A DNA stretch of 64,000 bases from Gyromitra esculenta. Its lineage: Eukaryota; Ascomycota; Pezizomycetes; Pezizales; Discinaceae. Made by a program: the position numbers and the translations under genes. The notes below the pieces were generated by a model. The model was not told where the DNA came from. It saw only the letters and a program-made list of their open reading frames with translations, and made no database searches. Shown one piece after another: positions 48,701 to 60,766 of this stretch. The stretch is from positions 1,736,001 to 1,800,000 of the forward strand of contig JBCAML010000008.1 in NCBI GenBank assembly GCA_038503075.1, written 5' to 3'. The number at the start of each line of letters is the position of its first letter. Position 1 is the stretch's first letter.

Positions 48701-49802
48701 AGTTAAGCATTGCGGGGGATGATGAAGGAAATTTCACATTGATTTATATGAAAATCCTGGTACGTATGCATTGGGTATTATTCATTAGATTGGGGGGTAT
48801 TTTTTTTTTAGGGACTCTGTTTTCATTTTTCTTGTTTTCATCTCATCGTTTTCGTCGGCATTGATGGTCTGGGTTGGGAAATATAACGTATCTTACTCTA
48901 CTCCCCTTTTTGTTGCTATGTTGGCCTCTCTTTTCGTTTCATTTCATTTCAATTTACTAGTAGGAGGATGAAGGAAGCGGAAAAAAAAGAAGAGGTGACG
49001 AGGTTCATGTCTTATCCATTCTATTACTATTATTACTATTATTATTTTTACCCTCCCCTCCTTCCATCCTTCCCCCAAACGCATACTATTAATCATACTA
49101 TGCCTGCTCCTTCTTTTTATTTCTGCTTTTGTGTATGGTTCTATAAATCTTCTTTTTATCTGGGGTTTGGTTTTTGAAGGGAGGAGGGGGGGAGGGAGGG
49201 AGGGAAGCGGAATCCGGAAGAAAGGGCGAACTTTCTTTTTCTTTTTCTTTTTCTTTTTTCTATTTGTTATTCCTATTCGTTTCTACTTGGGGGTTTATTT
49301 TTTTTAGGAGCTGGGATTCTTGTTTTTTTTTTTGGTTTGTGGATCTGGGATGTTGGGATTCTTCGGTTTGTGGTGTGATATGAATTTTTTTACTTGATTG
49401 ATTGATTTGGTTGGCTGGTTCGTCCGAAGGGGTTTTATATGTGATGTGATATGATGTGATGTGATTTGTTGGATTGAAATTTGTTGGATTGAGTGTGGTT
49501 TGGGAAGAGGGAGTGGTGGGGTTGTAGAATGCGAATTAGTGAAGGCGAAGGTGAATAAGGAAAGGAAGGGAGAGAGGAAGGGAAAAATTAGCGGAGTAGA
49601 ATATATACGGAGATGCATTTATTCCTGGGTGACCATTCATGAATTGTTTTTGAGGTGGTGGTCGAGTCACGGATGATCACTCGATTATTTCGTGCTCTAG
49701 AGAGGCTATTTATTATTATTATTTTATTCACCCACTGTGATTTAGAAAGGCACACAGACTATAGAACTGTTATTGCAGATTTTGCAGCATTTGAATGAGC
49801 CT
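48701..49802. other. 3' region of hsf1 and spacer, rich in simple repeats
   Basis: Holds TTA/TAT tracts (49021-49050), G-rich (GGGA)n near 49180-49205, (CTTTTT)n near 49228-49258, and TGATGTGAT repeats near 49440-49465. Open frames here are low-complexity. No gene supported. Confidence 0.6.
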
Positions 49803-50374
49803 TTAATTGGTGATAAAACCCCCTTCTATCTCCATCTGCTTTAGATACCTCTCCCCTAGCTCCGCGACTCTCCTGAGCTTGTATTTTTCCACCAAAGCCT
49901 CAGACTTCCTCATATCTGCATCCAGCCAGTAATCTAATCGTTTCACCCCGTGCTCGATATCTTGCTCTGTTAATACCCGCCGCCTAATAATCCCATCATA
50001 ATCGAGCCAGAACTGTCCCATCTCTGAAGCGTCCTTGCATATGCAGTTAATAGATCTGTTGAGATTCTCCAGTGCTTGTGTCAGGTCTTGATAGATTCGC
50101 TGGCCTTCTTCTGATGGTTTATGTTCTGCGAAAGATTGTAGGGCGGTGGAGATAGTTTGTTGGATTGGTTGTAGGATTCTGAGAACGTCGTCTATACATT
50201 CATATGCTTGCAATAGTCGAGGGCGGGATATGAAGGGGCGACCGATGGTGTAGTAGAAGATGTAGCTGACGTTGCGTTAACTAAGACTCGTGTTTTCTGT
50301 TTTCTGTTTATAATGGGGGAGAGCATATACTTTATTACATCGCCATACTTGATGATATCTAGGAGGAAGGCCAT
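49803..50374 (-). CDS. Hypothetical protein, 168 residues
   Basis: Exons 50374-50331 and 50265-49803 join across a 65-nt intron with GTATAT donor, TTAAC branch-like site and CAG acceptor. The start MAFLLDIIKYGDVINYIFYY is hydrophobic, followed by TIGRPFISRPRLLQAYECID and a helical, charged rest (QQTISTALQSFAEHKPSEEG, LNRSINCICKDASEMGQFWL, KRLDYWLDADMRKSEALVEK). No family recognised. The N-terminal 25 residues might be a membrane anchor or an amphipathic helix rather than a cleaved signal. It ends about 1.1 kb after hsf1 on the other strand. The joined frame makes much better sense than the two separate frames, which supports the exon model. Confidence 0.65.
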
Positions 50375-51001
50375 ACTTGGTTTTGCTGATAGTTGATTTG
50401 GGGTTTCGGCAAGGTTGTGGGAGACGAGAGGATATTGTGAGAGATGACGGTATAAAAGGTGGGGATGTGAAAACGATACAGACCACGTGGGCGATTTTAT
50501 GGGGCAGATACTATTATTTCTTAACCTTAGGGATAGGCGAACTCTAACCAATCCCTAAGATATAAACGAGATTGAAATCTTGCATAATAGAATCTATCTA
50601 ATATTTTTAACGGGAGCTTCATGATCAGAGTCAGAGAAACCAGCCCTGATTGAGGTGGGAACAATTTATTATAGGAGATAATTGAAATAAAAACATTCAA
50701 GACATTCGTGTAGTAAGTTTGCTGGCTTTTTATGGATTATAGAGAAACACATGCACGTGTAGCCAATAAGGTGGCTGCCAATACGCGATTTCCCATAGTA
50801 CGCTGTGGTCTGCCATGTCCCCGATCACCCCACTATGATAAGCACCCAGCCCTAACAGCACCTTTTGGGAACATTGGAGGGACACCATCTTATCTTCGGA
50901 ATGGTATATTAATTGGAAAATTTCACAAAATCTCATCCATACTATGATAGCCTATTTAGCTAGCTTGATGAAGATCCCTAGAACTAGAGAAATGAGACTA
51001 T

Positions 51002-51542
51002 TTATGACACTATGGTTAGTTTTTGGGTTACGGATTCGAATTCAGCACTTCTCATTCTTGCAGAAACAAGGCTCAATCATGTTCCTAGGAAGCTAGGAAT
51101 AGGAGTGATAAATTACATGATTTTTAGTGCGGATGCCCAGCTTGTGTCACACTACAGATAAGAATTCTACAAAATACATATTTGGATTGCGCAATTAAAG
51201 CAAGACAAAGTGTGAGCTAGTGGCCGGAGGGATTATTATTACTCTCAGCAAGATAGCTAGAAATATACATGTCATTTTGATTATGACACTGTGGTTACCT
51301 TTTTGGTCATAGACTCAAATTCAGTACTGCTCATTCTCGCAGAAACGACACTACCCTTTAAACCATACTCCTAGGGAGGAAGGAGATAAATTCCATGATT
51401 CTAGGCATAGATTTTCAACTCATATCACACTACTGATACGAATCCTACAAATTCATGTTTGGGCCTCGTAACTAACGCAAGGTGAGGTGTGAGCTAGGGG
51501 CTGACGAGATTTCCTTATTATTTTCAGCAAGTTCGCTAGGAA
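51002..51542. repeat. Tandem pair of diverged direct repeats, about 270 bp each
   Basis: Unit 1 (about 51002-51262) and unit 2 (about 51280-51542) share ordered blocks: TTATGACACT(A/G)TGGTTA, TCATTCT(T/C)GCAGAAAC, CCTAGG(A/G)A, GATAAATT, ATCACACTACTGATA-like, GTGTGAGCTAG, and CAGCAAG followed by GCTAG(G/A)AA. The GGATTCGAATTC string in unit 1 recalls a B box. No open frame. Either an old local duplication or two copies of one dispersed element. Confidence 0.7.
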
Positions 51543-52342
51543 GTCACGTGTCGGGTTGACTCTAGTGTAAGTAACTGCTAATCGAGATTACTATTATCCT
51601 TTGGCTAATTTTTTGGTATCTGTTATTACTCCGCTTTATGAAACAACAAAAGTAGGGTAATAAATCAACGGGTATTCTTCATAACATTCGCTGCAGATGC
51701 CTTATTTTGCGATACGAAAATTCCTAGTAACACTCCACTTAATCATCGAGAAGTTTCCGAGGTCCGTAGTAACGACGTTGAAACGCGTATTCAACTTCTG
51801 TACCGCTAAAACTAAGATGGTTTCAATCGAGTATATGAAAGGTATAGATAGAGAAAGTTAGAGAGAGGACCACTGTTTTATTTGTTAGGTAATTGGAAGA
51901 CTCGGATGGGGATCTGAGACAGTTTCATTGAAGAAGGGGTTATTATCTAACTATCGAGGGAGTAGATATTAATCACGAATGAAATCGACTGAAAGCTATG
52001 GTAGGGGAGGAGGGATGTGTGGTGTAGGGGGTGAGGGTTAGTGCTATTACAAGAGCTGAATTTCTCTACCATTGTGCTTCTAGGGTTTAAGGCATCTTTC
52101 TTTTTTCTACTTGTTAAGTCGAAGTATCTGCTTTAGTAGAGACCTAAGGATAGAATTTCAATTTAGCTCTCTCTTTTCACTACCACACATATGAGAATAT
52201 CCAAAATAAACCGTAGCGAATTTTATAAAAATCCACCCCGCAAAAGCCGAGTGATAGTCTATGCGTTATCACGTGATGAAGAGGCGGTTACGATGTAAGA
52301 CACTACTGAAAAGGGCTTAGGGCACCGTATATACTTGGGTCA

Positions 52343-52443
52343 AGGGTGAAGTATTGGGACTTACTAGCCCTACTGTATTTCGCAATATTTTGCTACATCA
52401 CGGCGTTGTTCTCCCTTTCCAGGGTGTCCCAATACTCCACCCT
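52343..52443. repeat. Imperfect inverted repeat, about 100 bp
   Basis: AGGGTGAAGTATTGGGAC (52343-52360) faces GTCCCAATACTCCACCCT (52426-52443), 17 of 18 pairing. Outer parts match poorly and no clean TA duplication is seen, so it is probably a decayed small element. Confidence 0.6.
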
Positions 52444-52739
52444 AACCAGACTGCTCTCGAGATACGATTTGAGAGTGCCTCGAGCTAGGTCTGATGTGGT
52501 ACTAGTCAAAAAAATTGTGATGGGGGTAGAGTTGGGTAACAACTGAGTCTACGTTTCAAAGGCCACAACCCGCGGGAATTAACACAACCAACCCCGAATT
52601 GAAGATTAATGCATTGATAGAACAGCTATAGAATAAACAGCGGTGGTGAGCTGATTGTGGGTTGAGAGGTTGTGCTGTGAACGGGGGATGGTTGCTACCG
52701 AGGTCTATCCACGTCACAAACTTTATTTTTTAGCAAGTA

Positions 52740-52912
52740 GACGCCTTCACGGTCCACCCGGACACCCCCTCATCCGAACAGCTAACGGGGATAGGAAAAC
52801 TTCTAGCGTTGCAACCGACTTCTCTGCTGCTCAAGCAAGAATTCTCTACTAAATATTAACTAATCACCATTTGTCCGGGTGAGGGGGCGTCCGGGTGGAT
52901 CGTGGAGGCGTC
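52740..52912. mobile_element. MITE, 173 bp, TA target duplication
   Basis: Ends read GACGCCTTCACGGTCCACCC and, in complement, GACGCCTCCACGATCCACCC, pairing for about 40 bp. TA flanks are at 52738-52739 and 52913-52914. The interior is AT-rich with no coding content. Confidence 0.85.
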
Positions 52913-53007
52913 TAGGTATTAGAAAATATTCATCAGGTCTCTTGGGGAGTTGTGGACTGGGAAGGAGGGCTGGGAAGGCTGTCTTCTCTTACCCGTGCCG
53001 CCACCTA

Positions 53008-53106
53008 CTCAAGCGGCCGAAATCTTTTCAGGTCATGTGACCCGATTTGACAGGTTAACTTCTCATTAGTTGATCACATGAGCTGAAAAGATTCCGGCCG
53101 CTTGAG
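53008..53106. mobile_element. MITE, 99 bp, TA target duplication
   Basis: Ends read CTCAAGCGGCCGAAATCTTT and, in complement, CTCAAGCGGCCGGAATCTTT, pairing over about 35 bp. TA flanks are at 53006-53007 and 53107-53108. It sits 31 bp from the next element. A decayed relative may lie at 9806-9916. Confidence 0.87.
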
Positions 53107-53137
53107 TAGTGACAGACTTACCCCGGCACCCATAGTA

Positions 53138-53264
53138 CTTGTTAGCAGGCATACGAACCAGAAAACATGGGGGTGTGGCTTTGTACGCTGCGGCATTAGG
53201 CACGGATTCCGTAGCATACAAAGCCACACCCCCATGTTTTCTGGTTCGTATGCCTGCTGACAAG
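53138..53264. mobile_element. MITE, 127 bp, copy 2 of the family at 11035, TA target duplication
   Basis: An almost perfect long palindrome: CTTGTTAGCAGGCATACGAA faces a right end whose complement reads CTTGTCAGCAGGCATACGAA, and pairing continues through AACATGGGGGTGTGGCTTTG nearly to the centre. TA flanks are at 53136-53137 and 53265-53266. Same length (127 bp) and the same central GGCTTTGTATGCTACGG (in complement) as the copy at 11035, in inverse orientation. Arms this well matched suggest a young copy. Confidence 0.92.
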
Positions 53265-53791
53265 TACATACGGTATGTAGGTGCGCAAAGATTATTCCAA
53301 CGGCCAGCGCCCAATATATCGTGAACCCGAGCTCCGGGAACTCATGCACGGAGACCTGTTCAATGCGAAGGGAAGGTATCACAGCAGCGCAGATCAATAT
53401 TCAAGAAAAGGTGGTCAATACCAAGATTACCACTCCGCGGCAGGAGAGCCTTGGGGCGACGGAATTGGGAGCCGGATGAAGAACCAGTAAAATGTAGAAC
53501 TAAGATCCCAGCATGGCATTTTTTGCAGGAATATTTAGTAAGTCGGGAGCACTGGTGTTTATCCCGCGGAGAAATTGAGCTACCTAATCGCTACTATCTG
53601 ATTTGATTGGTTCTAATTGAGTTGCACCTACTTACGGTATGAAGGCACGTGCTTCTCTTGGGCAGCATTGGTTTCTGAGATCGACTTTTGGAGAGGATTG
53701 TCGTGCCCTTTGTGCATGGGCTAGGTTTGCGAAGGGATGCAACCGATGAAGAAACGTTGATGTTGGCTAGTATCTAACCATCGACAAATAA

Positions 53792-54308
53792 GGGCGCGTT
53801 CAGGAAAATTGAGAGTTCAAAACGCCGTTTCACAAAAACCCCGTTAGTGGCCAGTAAACGGAGAAAGTTAAAAACTGAGTTTGAGGCTAAGATGAAAATT
53901 TTGCACCTGTTCGGCCACCTGTGACCATTTGGAGAACTACACAACATCCCTCGACTTTTTTCACCGTCTACACCACACTACATTGCCAAGCGATAATAAG
54001 TGCTGAGGGGTGAATAGGATCTGGGACTCGGAATCGCTCATCGCTAAAAAGATTGAAAGGTCCTGCTTAGATCCGGTCTGTGGTCACTGGCAGCCTGAGG
54101 GTTGGCAATGAAGATTTCCTCATAACGGAGATCTGAAAAGCAGCTACCTCCTACTTTATGAAAACACCGTTAACTCTTCAAAACTCCATTTCAAAAGTGG
54201 CATGCTGAACGACAAAAACTTTTTCCAAACGGAGTTTCAGTGAAATCTGTATCTTAACGGAGTTTTTGGCCACTTAACGTGATTTTAGGCCGTTTCCCGA
54301 ACGCGCCC
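53792..54308. mobile_element. Tourist-like (PIF/Harbinger-type) MITE, 517 bp, TAA target duplication
   Basis: Ends read GGGCGCGTTCAGGAAA and, in complement, GGGCGCGTTCGGGAAA. TAA flanks lie at 53789-53791 and 54309-54311. A GGG(C/G)..GTTT/GTTC start with a TAA target site is typical of PIF/Harbinger elements. The interior has repeated AAAC(G/T)CCGTT-like and GGCCA strings in both halves, so subterminal repeats are present. There is no transposase frame. Confidence 0.85.
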
Positions 54309-54766
54309 TAACTGTTTCGCTTCAACGCAGTTCATGTTTCGCATCCCACGAGTCTCCCGAGCAGCATCTCTGCATATCGCGGGGGGGGATTCGTGTCGGT
54401 AAAGCAATCCTGGTGCAACAGTTCTTAAATAATGGCTTGGCTTTCTCGTATTCTAGGCCATTGGTTGCGTCGACGTCACAGCTTCAGATTCCTCTGACGA
54501 CAGTATTTACTTGCCTATCGTATAGATTCCCACTCACACCACCGATTCCATTGTTCTGGTTAATAACAGTGAACAGCATGGAGTTCATTGTCGTGATGGT
54601 AATGATTTTCCTGTCGCCTTCATGACGCCATCACTCACTCATTACTGTCTCATAGCTGATACAGTTATATTATATGCATGATGCCATACATATTGGTCTC
54701 TCACCATTTTATCCCTCCCATCCTCCTTGTTACTGCCATTCCACCCCCCCCCTGAAAATTTTCTTG

Positions 54767-57680
54767 ATGAGTGGACACGCAAGTTTTCAACCCTTATCAA
54801 AGGATCCAGTCCCAGGGCTCGCCCTTAAACGTAGCGATTCCTCACCTTTAGTTCTATCCAGGCCTACATCTCAATCCGCCCTGACTGCAAATCTGAAAAG
54901 TGTCCAGGGACAGAGACCTGGAGTTACCTCTTCTATTTCTACACCGCATTTAGGGGATCCAAAGTCACTTAGTGGGAAGACAATAACAGCTTCCTCATCC
55001 TCATCCTCATCCTCATCATCTTCATCTGCCTCAGATACAAACAAACCCCAGACTCGCCACTTTAACGGGCCAGAGCAGAACCCCCATAATATACCACCCC
55101 CTCCACTCACCAAACCAAAAATGTCAGCAGTCAAAGATGGCCAAGAGCTCGACCGTGAGCGTCGCGAGCCTATAGTAGCCAAAAGGAGCGAGCCCTCCAG
55201 AGCTGCAAAGGAGAGCAACGTTCGGCAAAAACTGAGAACCTATGAAGCTTTTGTTGCGCTGAGCGAGGGCTATATGCCCACGACCGAGCAAATGACAGCT
55301 TGGGCAAGATATGCGCTCAGAACGTCAGGTGTGCTAGATAGTAGGAATAGAAGACTGAGCTCACAAGGAAGAGGCTTTGTGAGAGACGTAAGGGCATGGG
55401 TTGAAGCGGTTATTGAGTTGGGACTGAGTAAAAATGTGAGTTTTGTGTTTTTGCAAACTATATTATGTGGTGTAGAGAAGATGCTAACTCGTGGGCATAG
55501 GCGGATGATAAAATCCAAGAATTTATTTATAATACCTCAAAAGCTCAAATTTCAGCTAGAGGACCAGATATTTCGGGTGCAACGACTAGTGCTTTAAGAC
55601 CATCTAATTCAGATATACAAAAAAGTAGAGTAGTCTCACAAACCCTGTAATCCTCTGAGATACTGGACTAACTGAAATCCACTCAACCAATTAGTGTATA
55701 CGAAGCTACGGAAATTAGGGAGCTTACTCTATTCGAGCCCAGAATTCAGAAAGTTACTGAGCGACAGTTCTAGTGCGTCTTTTTCTCCCCCGCTCCTAAT
55801 TCATAACTAACCCACCCCTAGTTCTCGCACGCGAGATCCTCGCCGATGCGGCCTCTCAAGTCGGTTCCCTCGCTACTACAGCTGCAGACCAAATCCGTCC
55901 ATCTGAAGACGAAACATCCCAAATCGACAAACCCGCTGAAAACGCGCTTGGTGATGGGGATACCAGCCTGCCCTCGACATCTGAGTTCCAGAAGCAAGCT
56001 AAAGACAAAGGCTCTGCCTATGCCGAGCAGGCTAAAAGAAAGAGTCAGCAGACCCGCGACGATATCGAAGCGTACCTACGCGAGAAGTTTCCGAAACAGC
56101 GTAGAGATGCCGTTGTGAATAGACTAAAGAGGGTTATTACAGAGATTCAAAGGAACCCAGATTTCCAGGAGACAGTCGACTTTATGATGGAATTGGCGAA
56201 GCGGTATGGGACGAGTTTGAAGGGGAAGTTGGGAGCGGAGGTGGAGAAGAGCAAGAGGGGTGGTATTCAGACAGACGAGCATTTCGATCGGGCGCTGCAG
56301 GAGGCGAAGGTGAGCTTATCGTTGAAATTCCGCACGGAGTTATACTTACTAGGGCTGTGGTAGGCTATCTTGATGGTGTTTGCAGACGGAAAGTCACTGG
56401 ATGATATCAGCGATGCTCTTCAGCAGGTTTTCCGGGATATTCAGAATGATTCTGAGCTGCAAGATTTCTATAACGACGTCACCGGCTTCCTTAAGCGTGC
56501 CTTGACCGACAAAGATTTTATTACTTCGGACGCTGCCGATGCTGATGCCCACAATCTCTACGACCGTTCGCAGCAGCTCCTTAATGCAAAAGAAAGTAGT
56601 TATAGACCTGACATCGAGAGACTTTTCGATGAGTTCAAGAGCTTCAAAGATGCTATAACCAATGATCGCGAGAACCAGAGGGTCGTCGAAACATCCAAGA
56701 AGGTGTTTAACGACCTCGTGGTGCTGGATGTAAACAGCGCTTTTAAGGGATTTAGGAAGAAGGTCGTAAGGGATATCATCGACGTGATTCTACCAAGATT
56801 TATAGGTGAAGTAAGGTATATTCCGATGCCAAGAATCGAGTATCAAGACCGAGACTTCGACTTGATCCTAGAGAACGTGATTCTTGAATCCGGTATGTCA
56901 ATCTTATACCCCTTTAATTTTTATCAACTAACGACTACAGAACACTTCCTCCCGTACCGTACCCTGTTCGAAGCATTTACTAAGGCTGAGTACATAAACG
57001 ATTACACCTTCACCTCGCGCTACGCCGCAACCACCCGCGTCAATATCCAAAACATCAACCTCTTTTTCAAAGACGCCTCCTTCGTAATCCGCAAAAAGAC
57101 CGGACTAATCCCCTTCTCCGACCGCGGCTTCTTCGATGTGTTTATGGACGGCCGCGGGGCCTCCGCCGAAATCATCCTTGACTCCCTCATGGACGAGCCC
57201 GATGACGAAGAAAACACGCAAGAGAGCTACTTCCACGTCCGCACCGTCAACGTGACGATCCATCGCTTCAGTTATAACTACCACGCATACCACTCGTGGG
57301 CAGCGAGTATATTCTCGCCTGTCATCCGTCCTATGATTCGACGACTACTCGCGAAACTACTTGAGCAGAAGATCCGCGAGACGTTCGAACATGCGGATCG
57401 GGAACTGCATGCCATGGTCGAGAGGATGCGGGTTGCATCGATTGCCAACCAGGGCGGCGGAAGTGTTGAGGCGTGGATCAGGGCCGTTTTGTCCAGGCCG
57501 GAACATGCGAGGCGTAGAGGTACGTCGTATAGGGTGAATGTTGGGTTGGACGAGCTGTTGTTCCCAGGAGAGCATGGACCCGGAGCGGTGCTTGGGAAGA
57601 TGAAAGCTGCGAGGGAGAGGGTGGAGGATGGAGGTGAGCAAGAAGGATGGAAGAATGATATTTTCGATGTTAAGGCGTAA
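54767..57680 (+). CDS. HAM1-like domain protein (fungal, formerly DUF-type family)
   Basis: Six exons (54767-55435, 55501-55624, 55695-55772, 55822-56309, 56364-56892, 56941-57680) give 875 residues. The start MSGHASFQPLSKDPVPGLAL is chosen over an upstream ATG at 54674. The N-terminal 120 residues are disordered and Ser-rich (poly-Ser at about 85-98). Family blocks follow: RQKLRTYEAFVALSEGYMPT, TKLRKLGSLLYSSPEFRKLL, FADGKSLDDISDALQQVFRD, DVILPRFIGEVRYIPMPRIE and the late RKKTGLIPFSDRGFFDVFMD. These fit the large fungal HAM1_N/HAM1_C proteins, which resemble lipid-binding tube-like folds but have no settled role. Exon 5 was started at GCTATC because it restores the frame and the FADGKSLD block. 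No signal peptide or membrane segment. Confidence 0.82.
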
Positions 57681-59959
57681 ATTGGGTCTCGAGTTATTTT
57701 CTAGTTTCCGTTTCTGGGGAGAGATGGTAAATGGTGGATATAACCTTTGTGATGATGCTTTGTAGTGACGTAATGGATTTATTTTTTTCATACCAGTATT
57801 TCCTAAGTTGCTATCTACAAAAATTTTGGCTTTAATAGCGAAATACTTTTTAATCGTAGCTGCTTGTTAGCTTATGGTGGTATAGATCACGAAATATCAC
57901 TCACAATAGTCGTTTTCGCTAGGGGGATATATGGCATACAGTACTCTAGTGCTGCGGCGATGGAACTTCGCAGCGGTAAGTAGTTCTCTAGACCTAAAAA
58001 ACTCACTTACATGAAAGCTTTACCCAACCTATACCAGTTCTACCCACCACCCCTTTAGCTACTACGATCCAACAAACTCATCCCATCCTCCACGTATCTT
58101 CAGGAAGAATTCTTCTTTACCAAGTTCTAATATACCTGCACTGCTGTGGCGTATGAGCTATTTAGAAATTTTGTAGATGCATGTGTTGTACCCGCGTATG
58201 CATATGTATGTAGCCACAGGTCTCCTATCAGTAGGTTCTCGTTTCTAAGGTCTACTATCCCAAGTTTGTTTCGTACGATTTCTGTGAGGTGTATAGCTTT
58301 TCCGTAGAGTGATTTGAGATTGAGATGTTTCTTTTTGTCTACGAAGCCGTCTTAACAGTAATGTGCTGGGACCACTGAGCTGAACCCTCATTGCTTCCTG
58401 AGTAGAGTAGGAGGGCTGTTTGTTTCGTTTAGGGTGCTTGAATGCGCTTGCCCTTCGGGTAGGGTTCCGATTTATGGGGTCTGGGGGGAGAACTAATGGA
58501 TATTTCCAGATGGATTTCTCTATTTAATCCATTTCGAGAATTGGGGTTTTTAGGGTGCGCTGCGCTGAGTCTTATATAATATACAGTATCTCTCTCATCC
58601 ACTATAGGAGTTAGAAACATAGGTTTTCGTGTCAAGCATTGAGTCTCGTTCAATATTGCTGGGCTTCGATTTGCTATTTCTGCTTTTTGTTTAGAAAGAA
58701 AGGGTACCGAGTACGAGTTTACTCCCTGTTCCTATCGCATCGAGTGGAATAGTAGTTCGGGTTTAGTCACCCTCGGTACGAGCTATTTGGCGATATCCCT
58801 GTTCTTGAGAAAACTTGTTCGCTATATTTTACATGTATGGCGCACGCACGGATAGATCTAGACCAATCAATTCTCTCTGCGGAACGCCTTTTGTCTTACC
58901 GGTCGTGCCAAGCCACCCGCGAAGATTCGCAAAGAACTCTTCGGTTTATAATATTTCTATGTTACTGTTATGCTCCTAATACAAAGTCTCCTTGGATGTA
59001 TGCACTCTCTATATATTAGTTCTTAAATTTACTACCAAAGCAAAGAAAATACAATGATGGGTGATGCGTATATTCAGTCACCTCCTTGGTATTTGTTAGA
59101 GCGTTCCACTTTGCACCTTCTTACAGCCAAAATCCGAGTTTTTTTATTTCGCCACAACTGCACCTTGCAGAACCCTGTAAAAAAAAAAAAGATACAGAGC
59201 TTTATTGGTATAATTGTAGATATTGTATCTTTTCCTGAGCAATCTGGCTGGCTGTGGGTATAGTTATAGCGGGCCAAAAGTAGTGGTCTACATTAAGCAT
59301 TGCGCGCGCTATATATCCAGACAAAAGTAAATACACGGCTTCTGGGAGTCGAAGACTCTACTCTTGGGAGATCTCTATCATTCAACAGTAGACGTGAAGC
59401 TTCGTAGACGGGATGGAGCAAGGGCCCTAGTACTCAGGTATTTTCCCTAACTTGGCATGGTGAACTAATATATGGTAGGCGAACTACTACTCAAACAAAA
59501 GCGATTCTTCTCTTAAATTTGCTTGGGACGAAAGACGAGAGGTTCTTGGAAATTTCTAGGTTCGTACAGGGATATACTGGTGTGTGTAGATTTCTTGGCT
59601 GCAGATATCGAGTGGTATTGAAAGACACTGCCGGATTGCATGAACCTAGATAAAGAACAAAACAAGGCATAGCAAAAACGTGCATCGAATAAGTAATATT
59701 GAATCTTTCTGGTGATCTGCGGAACTCTGCATGCCTTATTTCGGGAGCCAATAGGAGAAGACTTGGCGAACCTGCACGTCAACCCCCCCATTAGCGGCCT
59801 TATCTGTAATCTAATTAAAACGCGTCTTCCCACAACATCAAATAGTGCGTCAGACTCCTTTTCTCAACACTAAACATTGACTCTTCCCCCAGGATCAATT
59901 CACGCGTTCCACCCAGCCAATTGACCTTACAGAGACCACTACTACACAAGATTGCTCCA
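57681..59959. other. Gene-free spacer of about 2.3 kb
   Basis: No gene or RNA supported. Open frames at 58429-58653 (minus) and 59491-59833 (minus) are short and unlike known proteins. No inverted-repeat element with target duplication was found. Confidence 0.5.
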
Positions 59960-60766
59960 ATGGAACCAGAAGCAGGCAAAATCCTGTGTACTCTCCATCC
60001 TTGCTCACCCGGTGCCTATAATGCCGTCGAGCGTATCGCACGATTTTACCCCGAGAAGGTGATGAGAACAGGTATTGTACCATAGCCACCCACATTTCTT
60101 GGCATTCGACTGACATCTACCCACAAAGACCCATATCCCGACGGTCCGTATATCAGAACCGCAGGCGCACGATCTCGCCACCGACAGCCGTCCTACGACA
60201 TCGTCCTCAGGTCGGGTCCAGGACCTAGAAACCCGCGAACAGGCTTTGTATTCGGCCGCAATCCCCGCAAATGCGACATCACCCTTGGCGAGGACAGGTC
60301 CCGCCGTATTTCAAACGAGCATTTCCGCATTTACCAGAAATCGTCAGCTATCATGCTCGAAGACTTTTCTACAAACGGCACCTGGGTCGACCAGTATAGA
60401 CTTGGTGGGAGGAACGGTGACGGCGAGCCAGAGCATCACCAGTACGGGAATACAATGGCGTTGGAGGCGGGAAGCCGTATCTCAATCGCCCCGGGGACAG
60501 AGATATTGACGTTCATTGTGAGATTTCCGGGCCCAAGACAGGTGCCTGGTAAATCTGTCTATCAGATATTGCCGCCGCTTCGAAGTCAACTATCTACACG
60601 GGCACAGAACCTCAGGTTTGGAAGTTCACAACCAGTGTCGTCACTGGAGCTCGCAGAGAGAGCCAACAAGAACGAGAAGCAGCGGGCGTGGGTGACAGTT
60701 GCCGAGGGCAAAGATTGGAGTATAGAGGCTTTGAGTGGAAGTAAAGGTTGGAAGGTGGAGGAGTAG
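59960..60766 (+). CDS. FHA-domain protein without kinase domain
   Basis: Exons 59960-60071 and 60129-60766 give 249 residues. The FHA domain lies at about 60-175: GFVFGRNPRKCDITL (Gly80-Arg81), RRISNEHFRIY (Ser99 and His102), LEDFSTNGTWVD (Asn120-Gly121). These are the phosphothreonine-contacting positions. The N-terminus (ILCTLHPCSPGAYNAVERIA) and the FHA wording resemble fungal FHA-kinases of the Rad53/Dun1 type, but the protein ends about 70 residues after the FHA, with no kinase domain here or in the next 500 bp. It probably binds phospho-Thr partners; nuclear signalling is a guess. It could be a truncated duplicate of a checkpoint kinase or an independent small FHA protein. Confidence 0.85.

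Larger units (their letters stand above)
50375..54766. other. Gene-free region of about 4.4 kb rich in repeats
   Basis: No gene supported. It contains a diverged tandem duplication (51002-51542), an imperfect inverted repeat (52343-52443), three TA-flanked MITEs in 525 bp (52740-53264) and a Tourist-like element (53792-54308). The open frames at 53066-53490 arise inside the MITE palindromes. Confidence 0.65.

Noticed and set aside
53066..53397. Open frames on both strands around 53.1-53.4 kb
   Set aside because: They lie in the arms of a palindromic MITE, so both strands encode near-identical strings; not genes.
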